Below the pieces are notes generated by a model, which searched no databases, was not told where the DNA came from, and saw only the letters and a list, made by a program, of their open reading frames with translations. DNA of 44,645 bases from Bacteroidales bacterium (GTDB lineage: Bacteria > Bacteroidota > Bacteroidia > Bacteroidales > UBA932), in assembly GCA_017415715.1 (NCBI GenBank), contig JAFQFD010000039.1:1-44645 (forward strand). Direction: 5' to 3'. Numbering within the stretch: position 1 is the first letter of the stretch; the number at the start of each line of letters is the position of its first letter. Positions 15,602 to 22,846 of this stretch are shown here, piece by piece. The position numbers were made by a program, and so were the translations under genes.

Positions 15602-16471
15602 TCATTTCTTTACTGGTGTGACTTTATATCCGGCCTTGCGGAGCAGGCTGATCATTCCATATTCTCCAGGGAGGTGTCCTGCGCCGACGACAAACAATGT
15701 GCTCTGCTTCGGGAGCAGCTCCTTCATCCTGCTTTCCCAGTTGAGGTTGCGGACTTTGACCATTGTGTCGTATTCATAGTCTGTCATCTGCTCCTGGAAT
15801 ACTTCCCATAATCTGTCCAGGTCCTGTGATTTGTATGCATCGGTCAGCTGCATCAGCAGTTCCTTGGTGTTGTTCGTATCCATGTATTCAAGCAGGGCGT
15901 CAGCCTGATCCTCGATAGAGCCGCTGAACAGCAGCTCCATCTGGTAATTCATGCTCTCCAGGCCGTCGATGCCTTTCCCTTCCGCTTTGGCCAGGTTCTG
16001 CAGGTGCTGATCCATCCCGGTCTTTTTGTTGGCGTCCGGCATGATCTCCAGTATCTTCCTGTTCATGAGAGTGATCATTATGGCCATAGGTTTCAAAGAG
16101 GCGAGCATGTCTGACGGAACTCCGAGGTTGGCCTTCAGGTATTCGTCCAGACGTGCTTTCTCATCTTCAGTAAACAGGGATGCAAATGATGTGTCCGCCG
16201 GCATCATCATCATGCTCTGCATCTGCTGCATTTCCTGAGGAGTCATCTGCTTCATCTTGATCATGTTGAACTCGCCTATGACATTGTCGACCTTCTTGAA
16301 GGCCTTCATCAGGCCAGGGATGCTGTCGCAATATTCGTCAGGGCAGCTGTGATGTGTTCCGACAATGTATGATGCTTTCTTTATGCCGTTTCCGCTGATC
16401 TTCCACACTATCTGGGCGTTGGAAGTGAGGCACACTGCGGACAGTGCCAGAATTGTCAATATCCGTTTCAT
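15602..16471 (-). CDS. TraB/GumN family protein
   Basis: 289 residues from the ATG at 16471, which gives a clean signal peptide (MKRILTILALSAVCLTSNAQ) and avoids overlap with the upstream gene; an alternative ATG lies at 16492. The family signature is IVWKISGNGIKKASYIVGTH near the N-terminus (the GTxH motif) and FVVGAGHLPGEYGMISLLRK near the C-terminus, with a Met-rich middle (MQQMQSMMMMP). TraB/GumN (TIKI-like) proteins are proposed metal-dependent proteases. It is fifth in the seven-gene envelope operon. Confidence 0.85.
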   Translation of the reverse strand: MKRILTILALSAVCLTSNAQIVWKISGNGIKKASYIVGTHHSCPDEYCDSIPGLMKAFKKVDNVIGEFNMIKMKQMTPQEMQQMQSMMMMPADTSFASLFTEDEKARLDEYLKANLGVPSDMLASLKPMAIMITLMNRKILEIMPDANKKTGMDQHLQNLAKAEGKGIDGLESMNYQMELLFSGSIEDQADALLEYMDTNNTKELLMQLTDAYKSQDLDRLWEVFQEQMTDYEYDTMVKVRNLNWESRMKELLPKQSTLFVVGAGHLPGEYGMISLLRKAGYKVTPVKK

Positions 16472-16475
16472 ATTC

Positions 16476-16859
16476 TTATTTTTCTGAGTCATAAGCCTTC
16501 TTTGCTTTATATAGAATAATATGGTTCAGCAGGGTATATACAGTGCAGAACAGAAATGCAAGGTTCATCCATGGCGATCCGAAATCTGCAATGAGCCCGG
16601 TAAGGCATAGACCGATAACTATGGCTGCCAGGATATAAATCATAACAACATAGCCTTTCTTGTATTCCGTCAATGTCTGCGGCTGATTTTCTCTTTTTAT
16701 ATTGCCTATCAGACCCGTCGGCACTATAACAAAGAACAGGGCAAGTATGGCAATCATTGTCCAATCATATCCGGCCCCGTCTGCAGGCAGACATGAAATC
16801 ATGAAACATGCAAGTCCCGCAGCCATAGCCAGCACACGGAAAATTTTAATAGTTTTCAT
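16476..16859 (-). CDS. Small four-helix membrane protein
   Basis: 127 residues from the ATG at 16859 (an upstream in-frame ATG at 16871 is possible). The protein is four hydrophobic spans with short loops: FRVLAMAAGLACFMISC, TMIAILALFFVIVPTGLIG, YVVMIYILAAIVIGLCLTG and MNLAFLFCTVYTLLNHIILY. No family recognised. It overlaps the DUF3810 gene upstream by 14 bases and ends 4 bases before the TraB gene, so it is translationally coupled. Confidence 0.7.
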   Translation of the reverse strand: MKTIKIFRVLAMAAGLACFMISCLPADGAGYDWTMIAILALFFVIVPTGLIGNIKRENQPQTLTEYKKGYVVMIYILAAIVIGLCLTGLIADFGSPWMNLAFLFCTVYTLLNHIILYKAKKAYDSEK

Positions 16860-17892
16860 ATTCGTTTGCAATTATCAGTTCTATCACCTGGCTGTAATTC
16901 TTTGTTCCGGATGAAATCTTGTTTGCCTTCAGCATCGAATCATATACTGCAGACTGGATCTTTCCAAGAGTCTTGTTGTATTTGGATTTCCAGAACTTCT
17001 GCTGCTCAATCAATTGCTGTAGGATCTCCGGTTTTATTGTGTTTACATAATCCTTATACTCATCTTCGGCAAGGACTTTCACTGCATTTGAAAGAACATA
17101 TGGCAGCAGTGAATAATAGCCGCTGTACCGTATGGCTGGAATGCCGGATTTCCGGCATGTCTCATATGCCCAGAAATTTGCCTCATCTTCATTGCTCACT
17201 CCGAGCAGATGAGACAGCTCATGAGCATAGCTGAACGGCTGTTGGGCCGGGAGCAGGTCCGCATTGATATGGGTCTCACAGAAGAATGGCCCTATATAGC
17301 CTCCCACTCCGACAGATGTGTACAGCCTGTTGAATATGAGACGTTTCGGATGTTGCCATCCCTTTGGGCTGCATAAGCCGTAATTTTCCGGGACAGATGA
17401 ATATATGGATTTGATGTTGTTTTCATATTCAGCCATTTCAGCTATGTCGGGGGTGTAAGAAGCGTTCAGGCTGTCGGCGTATTCAGTGATGAACTTCTTG
17501 AAAATGACTTCATCATATGCATGCCTTTCAATGTCTCCTCTTGTATATATGCTTTCTCTGAAATAGTTTATTCCCCAACCGAGATATAGCCAGATGAATA
17601 CCCAGATTATGAGTTCAGCTTCCTTCAGGATGATTTTCCAGAAAGCCTGTTTCTTTCTTATCCCCTTGATCAGTATGAGAGCCATCAGCACGATGGCGCA
17701 GACAACAAGTAATTCCGTCATGGAAAAAGGAATCCATGATACGAGGAACGACAGCCCTGCAGAAATCACCGGGTATAGGCCTGTCGCATACCACTCGCCG
17801 ATATGCTCATTTGCCCTTGCTGCAATGATGAATGCGACCAGGACAATGAGAAGTATATGCCTGATCCTTATCTTTGGTGCCGGGTTCATCAT
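16846..17892 (-). CDS. DUF3810 membrane protein with HExxH motif
   Basis: 348 residues. The start at 17892 uses an ATGA overlap with the upstream gene. Three N-terminal spans (about 11-25, 45-75 and 92-110) precede a soluble domain with HELSH at 224-228 in SYAHELSHLLGVSNEDEANF, consistent with a zinc metalloprotease active site with a downstream glutamate. DUF3810 proteins are probable membrane peptidases of unknown substrate. Its place in an operon with TraB/GumN and a transglutaminase-like protein suggests envelope protein processing. Confidence 0.85.
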   Translation of the reverse strand: MMNPAPKIRIRHILLIVLVAFIIAARANEHIGEWYATGLYPVISAGLSFLVSWIPFSMTELLVVCAIVLMALILIKGIRKKQAFWKIILKEAELIIWVFIWLYLGWGINYFRESIYTRGDIERHAYDEVIFKKFITEYADSLNASYTPDIAEMAEYENNIKSIYSSVPENYGLCSPKGWQHPKRLIFNRLYTSVGVGGYIGPFFCETHINADLLPAQQPFSYAHELSHLLGVSNEDEANFWAYETCRKSGIPAIRYSGYYSLLPYVLSNAVKVLAEDEYKDYVNTIKPEILQQLIEQQKFWKSKYNKTLGKIQSAVYDSMLKANKISSGTKNYSQVIELIIANEYENY

Positions 17893-18272
17893 TTTGCTGC
17901 GATCATTCTGCGGACGAAGTATCCTGCGGCTGCGGCCAGGACTGCGAACAGTATGAATTTCACGATGGATATGTCGGAAAGGGATTCTTCCGGCAGTTCG
18001 AATGTAGACCAGCACATGGTCATGCATACGATGAAATTGCCTATGGCTATGCTCCAGCGCTGAGCCGGCGTCGCGTCATCCGGGATTGGCGACCATAGAT
18101 TGTAGCCTGAATTGTTTATGCTTGGAATGAGGATATACAGCCCTATGAGGAAGGTCGCATAGCCGGCTCCGAACAGGGCAATGCCTGTTGAACGGTCAGT
18201 CGAAGCGAGGATGGCGTAGATAAGAGCAAAGAAGCCGAGAGTGACAATGGCTGGGGTCAGATATCTTTTCAT
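17889..18272 (-). CDS. Small membrane protein
   Basis: 127 residues from the ATG at 18272, giving MKRYLTPAIVTLGFFALIYA. Four hydrophobic spans are visible (about 6-22, 30-50, 75-95 and 105-120). The pattern G-F-F-A-L-I-Y-A ... G-I-A-L-F-G-A-G-Y-A is unremarkable and I recognise no family. It overlaps the DUF3810 gene by four bases (ATGA). An upstream in-frame start at 18332 overlaps the preceding gene and is less likely. Confidence 0.65.
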   Translation of the reverse strand: MKRYLTPAIVTLGFFALIYAILASTDRSTGIALFGAGYATFLIGLYILIPSINNSGYNLWSPIPDDATPAQRWSIAIGNFIVCMTMCWSTFELPEESLSDISIVKFILFAVLAAAAGYFVRRMIAAK

Positions 18273-18328
18273 TGCAGAATATGATTTGTAAGTTCGTTGC
18301 AATATAGTGATTTTTATCCTAAGATTCA

Positions 18329-19207
18329 TCATTGCCTGCGTATAATGTATGAAATGCCGAATCTGAACTGGTGGAACGGCCAGTCAATGAAGCCGACCTG
18401 ATGCCCTATGCTCAGGACAAAGTCGCCATGCCGGCTGGACAGACTTGTCTTCAGTGTCATAGGGGAGTCGCCGTCTCTTTCCCATCCGACATATCCGCTG
18501 TATTCAGTGGATATGGAAATGCCTTTGTATCTGTATGAAGCCTTCAGTCCATACATCACAGCGTCATTCTGCCTCCCGTTGTCCGTCTGCCAGCACAGGA
18601 AGCCTCCTGATGCGGCTATGGACAGGTCGGATCTGTCTGGAATCAGTGTGAACTTTCTTCCGAATGCCGCATCAAAGAAGTATCCGGCATTGTCATAGTA
18701 TCTGGCATTGGAGTAGTCGTTGCCCGAGGCGCTCTTCAGGGCAGTCCGGACAGAAATGTCTATCCCGTGTCTCTCCTGGGTCAGGAGCATGAAGTCTGTC
18801 GAGATGTATATGTCTCCTGAAATTGTCCTGCTGACGGGAGATGTGCTGTCGATCCTTCTGTCCTTGCATATCTTGTCTCCAATACGGAAATATTCGACGA
18901 GCGGTCCCCAGATGACGAGGTTGACCCTGTCGGTGAACAGCGGGGCGGTCAGCCTGACGAAGGCGTTGGCTGTGTATTCCTCGCTCGGGCCATATGTGCT
19001 GTTTATGAAATTGTCTGCATAGACCTCCAGCTTCCACTCAGAAGATGTCCTGCCGGTCATCATGTCCGGCACAGGGAAGGCGTTCGGACCGAAATAGGCC
19101 GGGGCGATCTTGGTCGGTACGGACAGGTCTGACACGCCTAAGGATGTCTGCGCAAGACAGACGCCTTCCAACATCAGCAGCAGTACATATGTCAGTAAGT
19201 GTTTCAA
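18329..19207 (-). CDS. Outer-membrane beta-barrel protein, probable TTG start
   Basis: 292 residues if the TTG at 19207 is the start. That gives an excellent signal peptide (MKHLLTYVLLLMLEGVCLAQ), whereas longer starts at AUG codons upstream run through a palindromic repeat. The mature protein has amphipathic strands throughout (FVRLTAPLFTDRVNLVIWG, GISISTEYSGYVGWERDGDS, FRFGISYIIRRQ), typical of a 12- to 16-strand barrel. It is the first gene of the envelope operon. A 9-base inverted repeat (19211-19244) lies just before the TTG, which could affect its translation. Confidence 0.65.
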   Translation of the reverse strand: MKHLLTYVLLLMLEGVCLAQTSLGVSDLSVPTKIAPAYFGPNAFPVPDMMTGRTSSEWKLEVYADNFINSTYGPSEEYTANAFVRLTAPLFTDRVNLVIWGPLVEYFRIGDKICKDRRIDSTSPVSRTISGDIYISTDFMLLTQERHGIDISVRTALKSASGNDYSNARYYDNAGYFFDAAFGRKFTLIPDRSDLSIAASGGFLCWQTDNGRQNDAVMYGLKASYRYKGISISTEYSGYVGWERDGDSPMTLKTSLSSRHGDFVLSIGHQVGFIDWPFHQFRFGISYIIRRQ

Positions 19208-19210
19208 AGG

Positions 19211-19244
19211 GGTTATCGGTTTTGTCTTTAAGACGCCGATAACC
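19211..19244. promoter_or_regulatory. 9-base inverted repeat before a TTG start
   Basis: GGTTATCGG (19211-19219) and CCGATAACC (19236-19244) are perfect complements with a 16-base loop. It ends three bases from the TTG start at 19207, so it could be a stem in the leader or an operator. Its function is not shown. Confidence 0.5.
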
Positions 19245-19275
19245 ACCAAAAGTACTATGCTGTTGGAAGAAAAAT

Positions 19276-19315
19276 ACCGGCGTGACATGATTCCTTGAAT
19301 TAATGTCACGCCGGT
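19276..19315. repeat. REP-like palindrome, copy 3 (GGCGTGACAT family)
   Basis: The arms ACCGGCGTGACAT and its perfect complement (13 bases) flank a 14-base loop. The loop is similar to that of copy 4. Confidence 0.75.
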
Positions 19316-19351
19316 CCCTGAAAACCAGGATTTATAGGGTATTTTGCTAAT

Positions 19352-19385
19352 GGTGTGACATGATTTCTTCAATTTGTGTCACGCC
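19352..19385. repeat. REP-like palindrome, copy 4 (GGCGTGACAT family)
   Basis: GGTGTGACA and TGTCACGCC pair with one wobble; the loop resembles copy 3. Copies 3 and 4 start 76 bases apart, similar to the 73-base spacing of copies 1 and 2. Confidence 0.7.
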
Positions 19386-19401
19386 GGGTTTTATCTGAAT
19401 G

Positions 19402-21327
19402 TTATGGAAGCTTGAAGATGACAGGGAATACGTATGAGACGGAAACTGTCTCTCCATTCTCGTTTCTGCCAGGAGTCCAGTCTGGAGATTCGCTGACTAC
19501 GCGTGCAGCTTCCTTGTCGAGCTCCGGATTTACGCCTCTGAGCACCTTCACATCAGCAACTTTACCTGTTTCTGTTACTGTGAACTGCAATGCAACTCGT
19601 CCCTGCACCTTTGACTGACGGCATTTGTCAGGATATCGGAGGTTCTGGTTTACCCACTTTGAGAACTCATTGGCATCCCCGCCATTGAAGGTCGGCTTCT
19701 GAGCGATCTGGTGGAATGGAGTGACCTTCTTTTCCTCCTTCGGCTTTTCCTCTGTAGTAATCCAGATTGTGCCGTCTGCCTCGACATGTCCTTTCGGATT
19801 GGCCGGAAGTGCTGCTATGTCTTCGCTGCTTGCCTTCTTTCCGTTTATATATACGTCAGGAACAGGCTTCTCTTCGTTCTTCTTTGACGGATCTGTAGTG
19901 ATGACGATCACGCCTTTGTCTGTTTCATATTCCTTCAATGCCTCCTCATTCTTGAGAACTTGCATTGAAGTGATTTCAGAAGAAGGAATAGTGTTAAGGT
20001 CAAATCCTTCCGGCATTCTCTCACCATTCACGACGATGACCGGGTCATTCGTGTTCACATCGATCTGAACCTGGACCACATCTATTTTGCCGGAAACATA
20101 AGGACCGGAAGTGGTGATGGCTGCGCTTACTCTGTTGTCGTCATTAAGATATGCTACGATCATTACGGCATCAGGGTCGTCCTGTGCTGCCTTATTCTGC
20201 ATTTCCTTTGTTACGATCGCACCATTGTGCATGTAGATGTTCTGGTTAAGGTCAAGTCCTGTGTAGCAAACCTGAAGTTCCTTGCAATTATTGTCAAAGT
20301 AATTGAGTGTGACTGTGCTGTTTTCCTTGTCGACAATGAATCTTCCTTCGCGCAGATTCTTTTTTGTAAAAGGATTTTCTGGAACAGATTTTTCACTATC
20401 TTTGCCAGTGAGAGTGTCAGCCACAGCTTCAGGCTGCAGGCCTTCATACTGGTAATCTACCTTTGTTTCGGCAGTTGCCGCCAGAGAGATTCCCACCAGA
20501 GGGATGACGTAGAGAGCCTTCCAGACGCTCATACGTGATGACTTTTTGTTTAACATCATAGTAATACGTGCTTTAAGTGTACTGTGATTAAAGCTGTTAG
20601 CAACTGAGTAGCCGCTCTTGCTGACAGCTTTCCTTATTAATAGATATTGGTACTCCTTGATATTCGCTCCGCTCCTGAGGACAGCATCGTCCGCCTCGAA
20701 CTCGTGAAGGGCGCGCAGGTCTGACTTCAGCATCCAGATGGCCGGATTGAACCACTGGAGGGCTGTGATCATGTCCACGAAAAGCAGGTCCCATGAATGC
20801 CTGAGGGCGATGTGAGCCTTCTCGTGAGTGAGGATCTGAGAGTAGCCGCTCTCATAGTCCTCGCGAGAGATCACGATGTATTTCATCCAGCTGAACGGGG
20901 CTGTATTGTCGGTTGTGATTACAAGAGTTTCTCCGCTTTCGAGAGTCTGATGCTCGCCGGAGTTTATGATGGCCTTTACCTTGAATATGGAGATGACGGC
21001 CATAGACAGAACTGTCAGGGCTCCGAGGACGAATATTCCGCATATTATTGCCGGCCATACAGGTGTGCTTGCTGTCTCCGTTACAGTGGTTGCCATTTCA
21101 AGAACTGTCTCTACCGGTTCATCAGCAACAGGGGTGTAGGGGAGAGTCACCACTTTTCTGATGGTTATCACGCAGAGAGGAAGCACGAATGACAGGGCCG
21201 CAGTGCCTAAAAGGACGATGCGGTTGAAACGATGGAATGTCTCCTTGCTGAGCAGCAGACGGTAGAACAGGTAGAACACCGCGAGAGCAATGGCGGTCTT
21301 GCCTTGGTATATCAGGAATTCGGTCAT
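19402..21327 (-). CDS. BlaR1-type M56 metallopeptidase fused to TonB C-terminal domain
   Basis: 641 residues from the ATG at 21327; a TTG nine bases upstream is in frame but unlikely. Residues 1-290 are the M56 part: spans near 5-25, 38-60, 95-115 and 275-295, with the zinc site HEKAH (168-172) and HEFEADD near 208. After the last span comes a plug-like segment (VVNGERMPEGFDLNTIPSSE), and residues about 550-641 form a TonB C-terminal domain (DVKVLRGVNPELDKEAARVV, SPDWTPGRNENGETVSV). In Bacteroidetes such proteins pair with a BlaI repressor; the TonB domain may link sensing to outer-membrane transport. The gene follows BlaI by 18 bases. Confidence 0.85.
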   Translation of the reverse strand: MTEFLIYQGKTAIALAVFYLFYRLLLSKETFHRFNRIVLLGTAALSFVLPLCVITIRKVVTLPYTPVADEPVETVLEMATTVTETASTPVWPAIICGIFVLGALTVLSMAVISIFKVKAIINSGEHQTLESGETLVITTDNTAPFSWMKYIVISREDYESGYSQILTHEKAHIALRHSWDLLFVDMITALQWFNPAIWMLKSDLRALHEFEADDAVLRSGANIKEYQYLLIRKAVSKSGYSVANSFNHSTLKARITMMLNKKSSRMSVWKALYVIPLVGISLAATAETKVDYQYEGLQPEAVADTLTGKDSEKSVPENPFTKKNLREGRFIVDKENSTVTLNYFDNNCKELQVCYTGLDLNQNIYMHNGAIVTKEMQNKAAQDDPDAVMIVAYLNDDNRVSAAITTSGPYVSGKIDVVQVQIDVNTNDPVIVVNGERMPEGFDLNTIPSSEITSMQVLKNEEALKEYETDKGVIVITTDPSKKNEEKPVPDVYINGKKASSEDIAALPANPKGHVEADGTIWITTEEKPKEEKKVTPFHQIAQKPTFNGGDANEFSKWVNQNLRYPDKCRQSKVQGRVALQFTVTETGKVADVKVLRGVNPELDKEAARVVSESPDWTPGRNENGETVSVSYVFPVIFKLP

Positions 21328-21345
21328 ATCTGTCAAGTTCTTTTG

Positions 21346-21708
21346 TTATTGATTGCCCTTTTCTATCTGTTCGATCAGCTCCTTCAGCTCGTCGACGGTA
21401 ATCTTCTCCTCCTTTACCAGAGTAGAGACCGCACTGAGATATGAGTTGTTGAAGTAACTGCTGATGATGCCCATGAATGAACTTCCGGCGTATTCTTCGC
21501 GAGTGACGACAGGGAAGTACTGGTATGAGTTTCCATATGCCTTGTGATCCAGGAAGCCGTTGGCTTCAAGCGTGCGGACCATGGTTGACAATGTGTTAAA
21601 ATGCGGCTTCGGCTCCTCATAAAGCTCCAGCAGCTCCTTCACGAACATAGCTCCTTTGTCCCAGAAGAGGTTCATTATCTCTTCTTCTTTTCGTGTGAGT
21701 TTCTTCAT
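21346..21708 (-). CDS. BlaI/MecI-family transcriptional repressor
   Basis: 120 residues. The N-terminal winged helix is clear (LTRKEEEIMNLFWDKGAMFV, KELLELYEEPKPHFNTLSTM, VRTLEANGFLDHK) and the C-terminal dimerisation half holds SAVSTLVKEEKITVDELKEL. BlaI repressors bind dyad operators and are cleaved by their BlaR1 partner; here the partner is the next gene (18-base gap). The candidate promoter 22 bases upstream has an AGTTAACT palindrome on its -7 box, consistent with self-repression. Confidence 0.9.
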   Translation of the reverse strand: MKKLTRKEEEIMNLFWDKGAMFVKELLELYEEPKPHFNTLSTMVRTLEANGFLDHKAYGNSYQYFPVVTREEYAGSSFMGIISSYFNNSYLSAVSTLVKEEKITVDELKELIEQIEKGNQ

Positions 21709-21727
21709 ATCAAAATCGTTTCTGACG

Positions 21728-21757
21728 CAAAGTTAACTAAAAAATATTCATATGCAA
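21728..21757 (-). promoter_or_regulatory. blaI promoter with overlapping operator-like palindrome
   Basis: The minus strand reads TTG (21757-21755), 19 bases, TAACTTTG (21735-21728), a perfect fit to the Bacteroidetes consensus. The palindrome AGTTAACT (21731-21738) covers the -7 box, and a related dyad AGTTTACTAACT lies at 21769-21780. These look like repressor sites between blaI and the divergent acyltransferase gene. Confidence 0.6.
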
Positions 21758-21855
21758 CTATTTTTTATAGTTTACTAACTAAATTTTTTAGTTTATGATT
21801 TGGAATTCTCATTTCATAGACGAAACCATTACGGAAAAGTACTATATTTGCCGTC

Positions 21856-22845
21856 GTGAAAGATCAGAAGATACAGATATTCCGTGCTTTGGCCATAATT
21901 TCCGTGGTCATGATACACACCACTCCCGCAGGGGAGTGGCAGATATTCTGCAAGCCATTCATCAATTTCGCAGTGGCGGCTTTCATATTTCTCTCAGGAT
22001 ATCTGACAAAGGCCGAGAATGAGGACTGGATGGGATTTTATCGCAGGCGTATAATGCGTGTTGCTTTGCCGTATGTGATATGGACAGCCATCTATAGCAT
22101 CCCGGACATGATTTCCGGCGGCGCGGTTGCATTGCTGAAGAATCTGTTGTCTGCCAATGCCAATGTATCCCTATATTATATATTCGTATATATACAGTTT
22201 GTCCTGCTGACGCCTCTGATTGCGAGGCTGGCGAAATCAAGATACAGCTTCCTCGGCTGGCTGGTGTCTCCTGTATCCGTGATCATATTCAAATATTACG
22301 GTTTATTTGCAGGAGTGGAACTGAACAAGCATGTAGCCCTGCTATGGTCAGTCCTCTGTCTGGGATGGTTCACATTCTATTATCTGGGTCTGATGCTTGG
22401 CAACAGGATCATAGACAGGCAATTCAACCTGCGCAACCTTGTCATATTGTATATCGCAGCCATCATGCTGCAGATGGGCGAGGGATATGTATGGGCCCTT
22501 TCTGATATGACCGGCTGCGGCTCCCAGCTCAAGCTGTCTTCACTCCTGACGAGCGCTGTTGCCATGCTCATAATGTATGCTCTGCTTCAGAACAAGAAAT
22601 GGCAGCCCCGCAGCAGCCTGCTGACGGCTATCGGTGACAATTCCTTCGGAATCTACCTCTGCCATCTTATGGTAATGGACATTCTGGACTACATTCCGTA
22701 TTATTCATCCATTCCATTCCCTGTCAATTCGCTCATCGTTGTATTTCTGAGTTTCCTATTATGTCGCGGATTTGACTTTTGTGTCAGATGGGGAATCCGC
22801 ATTACGAAAAAGCAGCCTGGTGAAAACCAGACTGCTTCTCTATGA
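21856..22845 (+). CDS. Membrane acyltransferase (acyltransferase family 3)
   Basis: 329 residues from a GTG at 21856. The opening IQIFRALAIISVVMIHTTPA carries the R-x-x-A-x-x-x-V-x-x-x-H signature of the OafA/NodX/exopolysaccharide acyltransferase family, and about ten hydrophobic spans follow. Members acylate (often O-acetylate) cell-surface sugars. The gene is divergent from blaI, which hints at shared control. Its last codons contain a hairpin that also serves the opposite strand. A TATATTTG box at 21843-21850 sits almost on the GTG, so the transcript might be leaderless; an ATG start is not available nearby. Confidence 0.8.
   Translation: MKDQKIQIFRALAIISVVMIHTTPAGEWQIFCKPFINFAVAAFIFLSGYLTKAENEDWMGFYRRRIMRVALPYVIWTAIYSIPDMISGGAVALLKNLLSANANVSLYYIFVYIQFVLLTPLIARLAKSRYSFLGWLVSPVSVIIFKYYGLFAGVELNKHVALLWSVLCLGWFTFYYLGLMLGNRIIDRQFNLRNLVILYIAAIMLQMGEGYVWALSDMTGCGSQLKLSSLLTSAVAMLIMYALLQNKKWQPRSSLLTAIGDNSFGIYLCHLMVMDILDYIPYYSSIPFPVNSLIVVFLSFLLCRGFDFCVRWGIRITKKQPGENQTASL
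22806..22836 (-). terminator. Intrinsic terminator of nfnB inside the acyltransferase 3' end
   Basis: On the minus strand, AAGCAG-T-CTGGT, a TTTC loop and ACCAG-G-CTGCTT form a stem with one T-G wobble, followed by further T residues. It starts 10 bases past the nfnB stop and lies within the last codons of the convergent acyltransferase gene. Confidence 0.7.
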
Positions 22846-22846
22846 T

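Noticed and set aside
18329-19372. Longer 347-residue version of the barrel protein
   Set aside because: The extra N-terminus crosses two palindromes and places the signal peptide internally; the TTG start at 19207 puts it at the N-terminus.
19402-21708. Beta-lactam resistance island (blaI-blaR1)
   Set aside because: The pair is BlaI/BlaR1-like, but there is no beta-lactamase or penicillin-binding protein gene nearby, and the sensor ends in a TonB domain. I treat it as a general regulatory pair.
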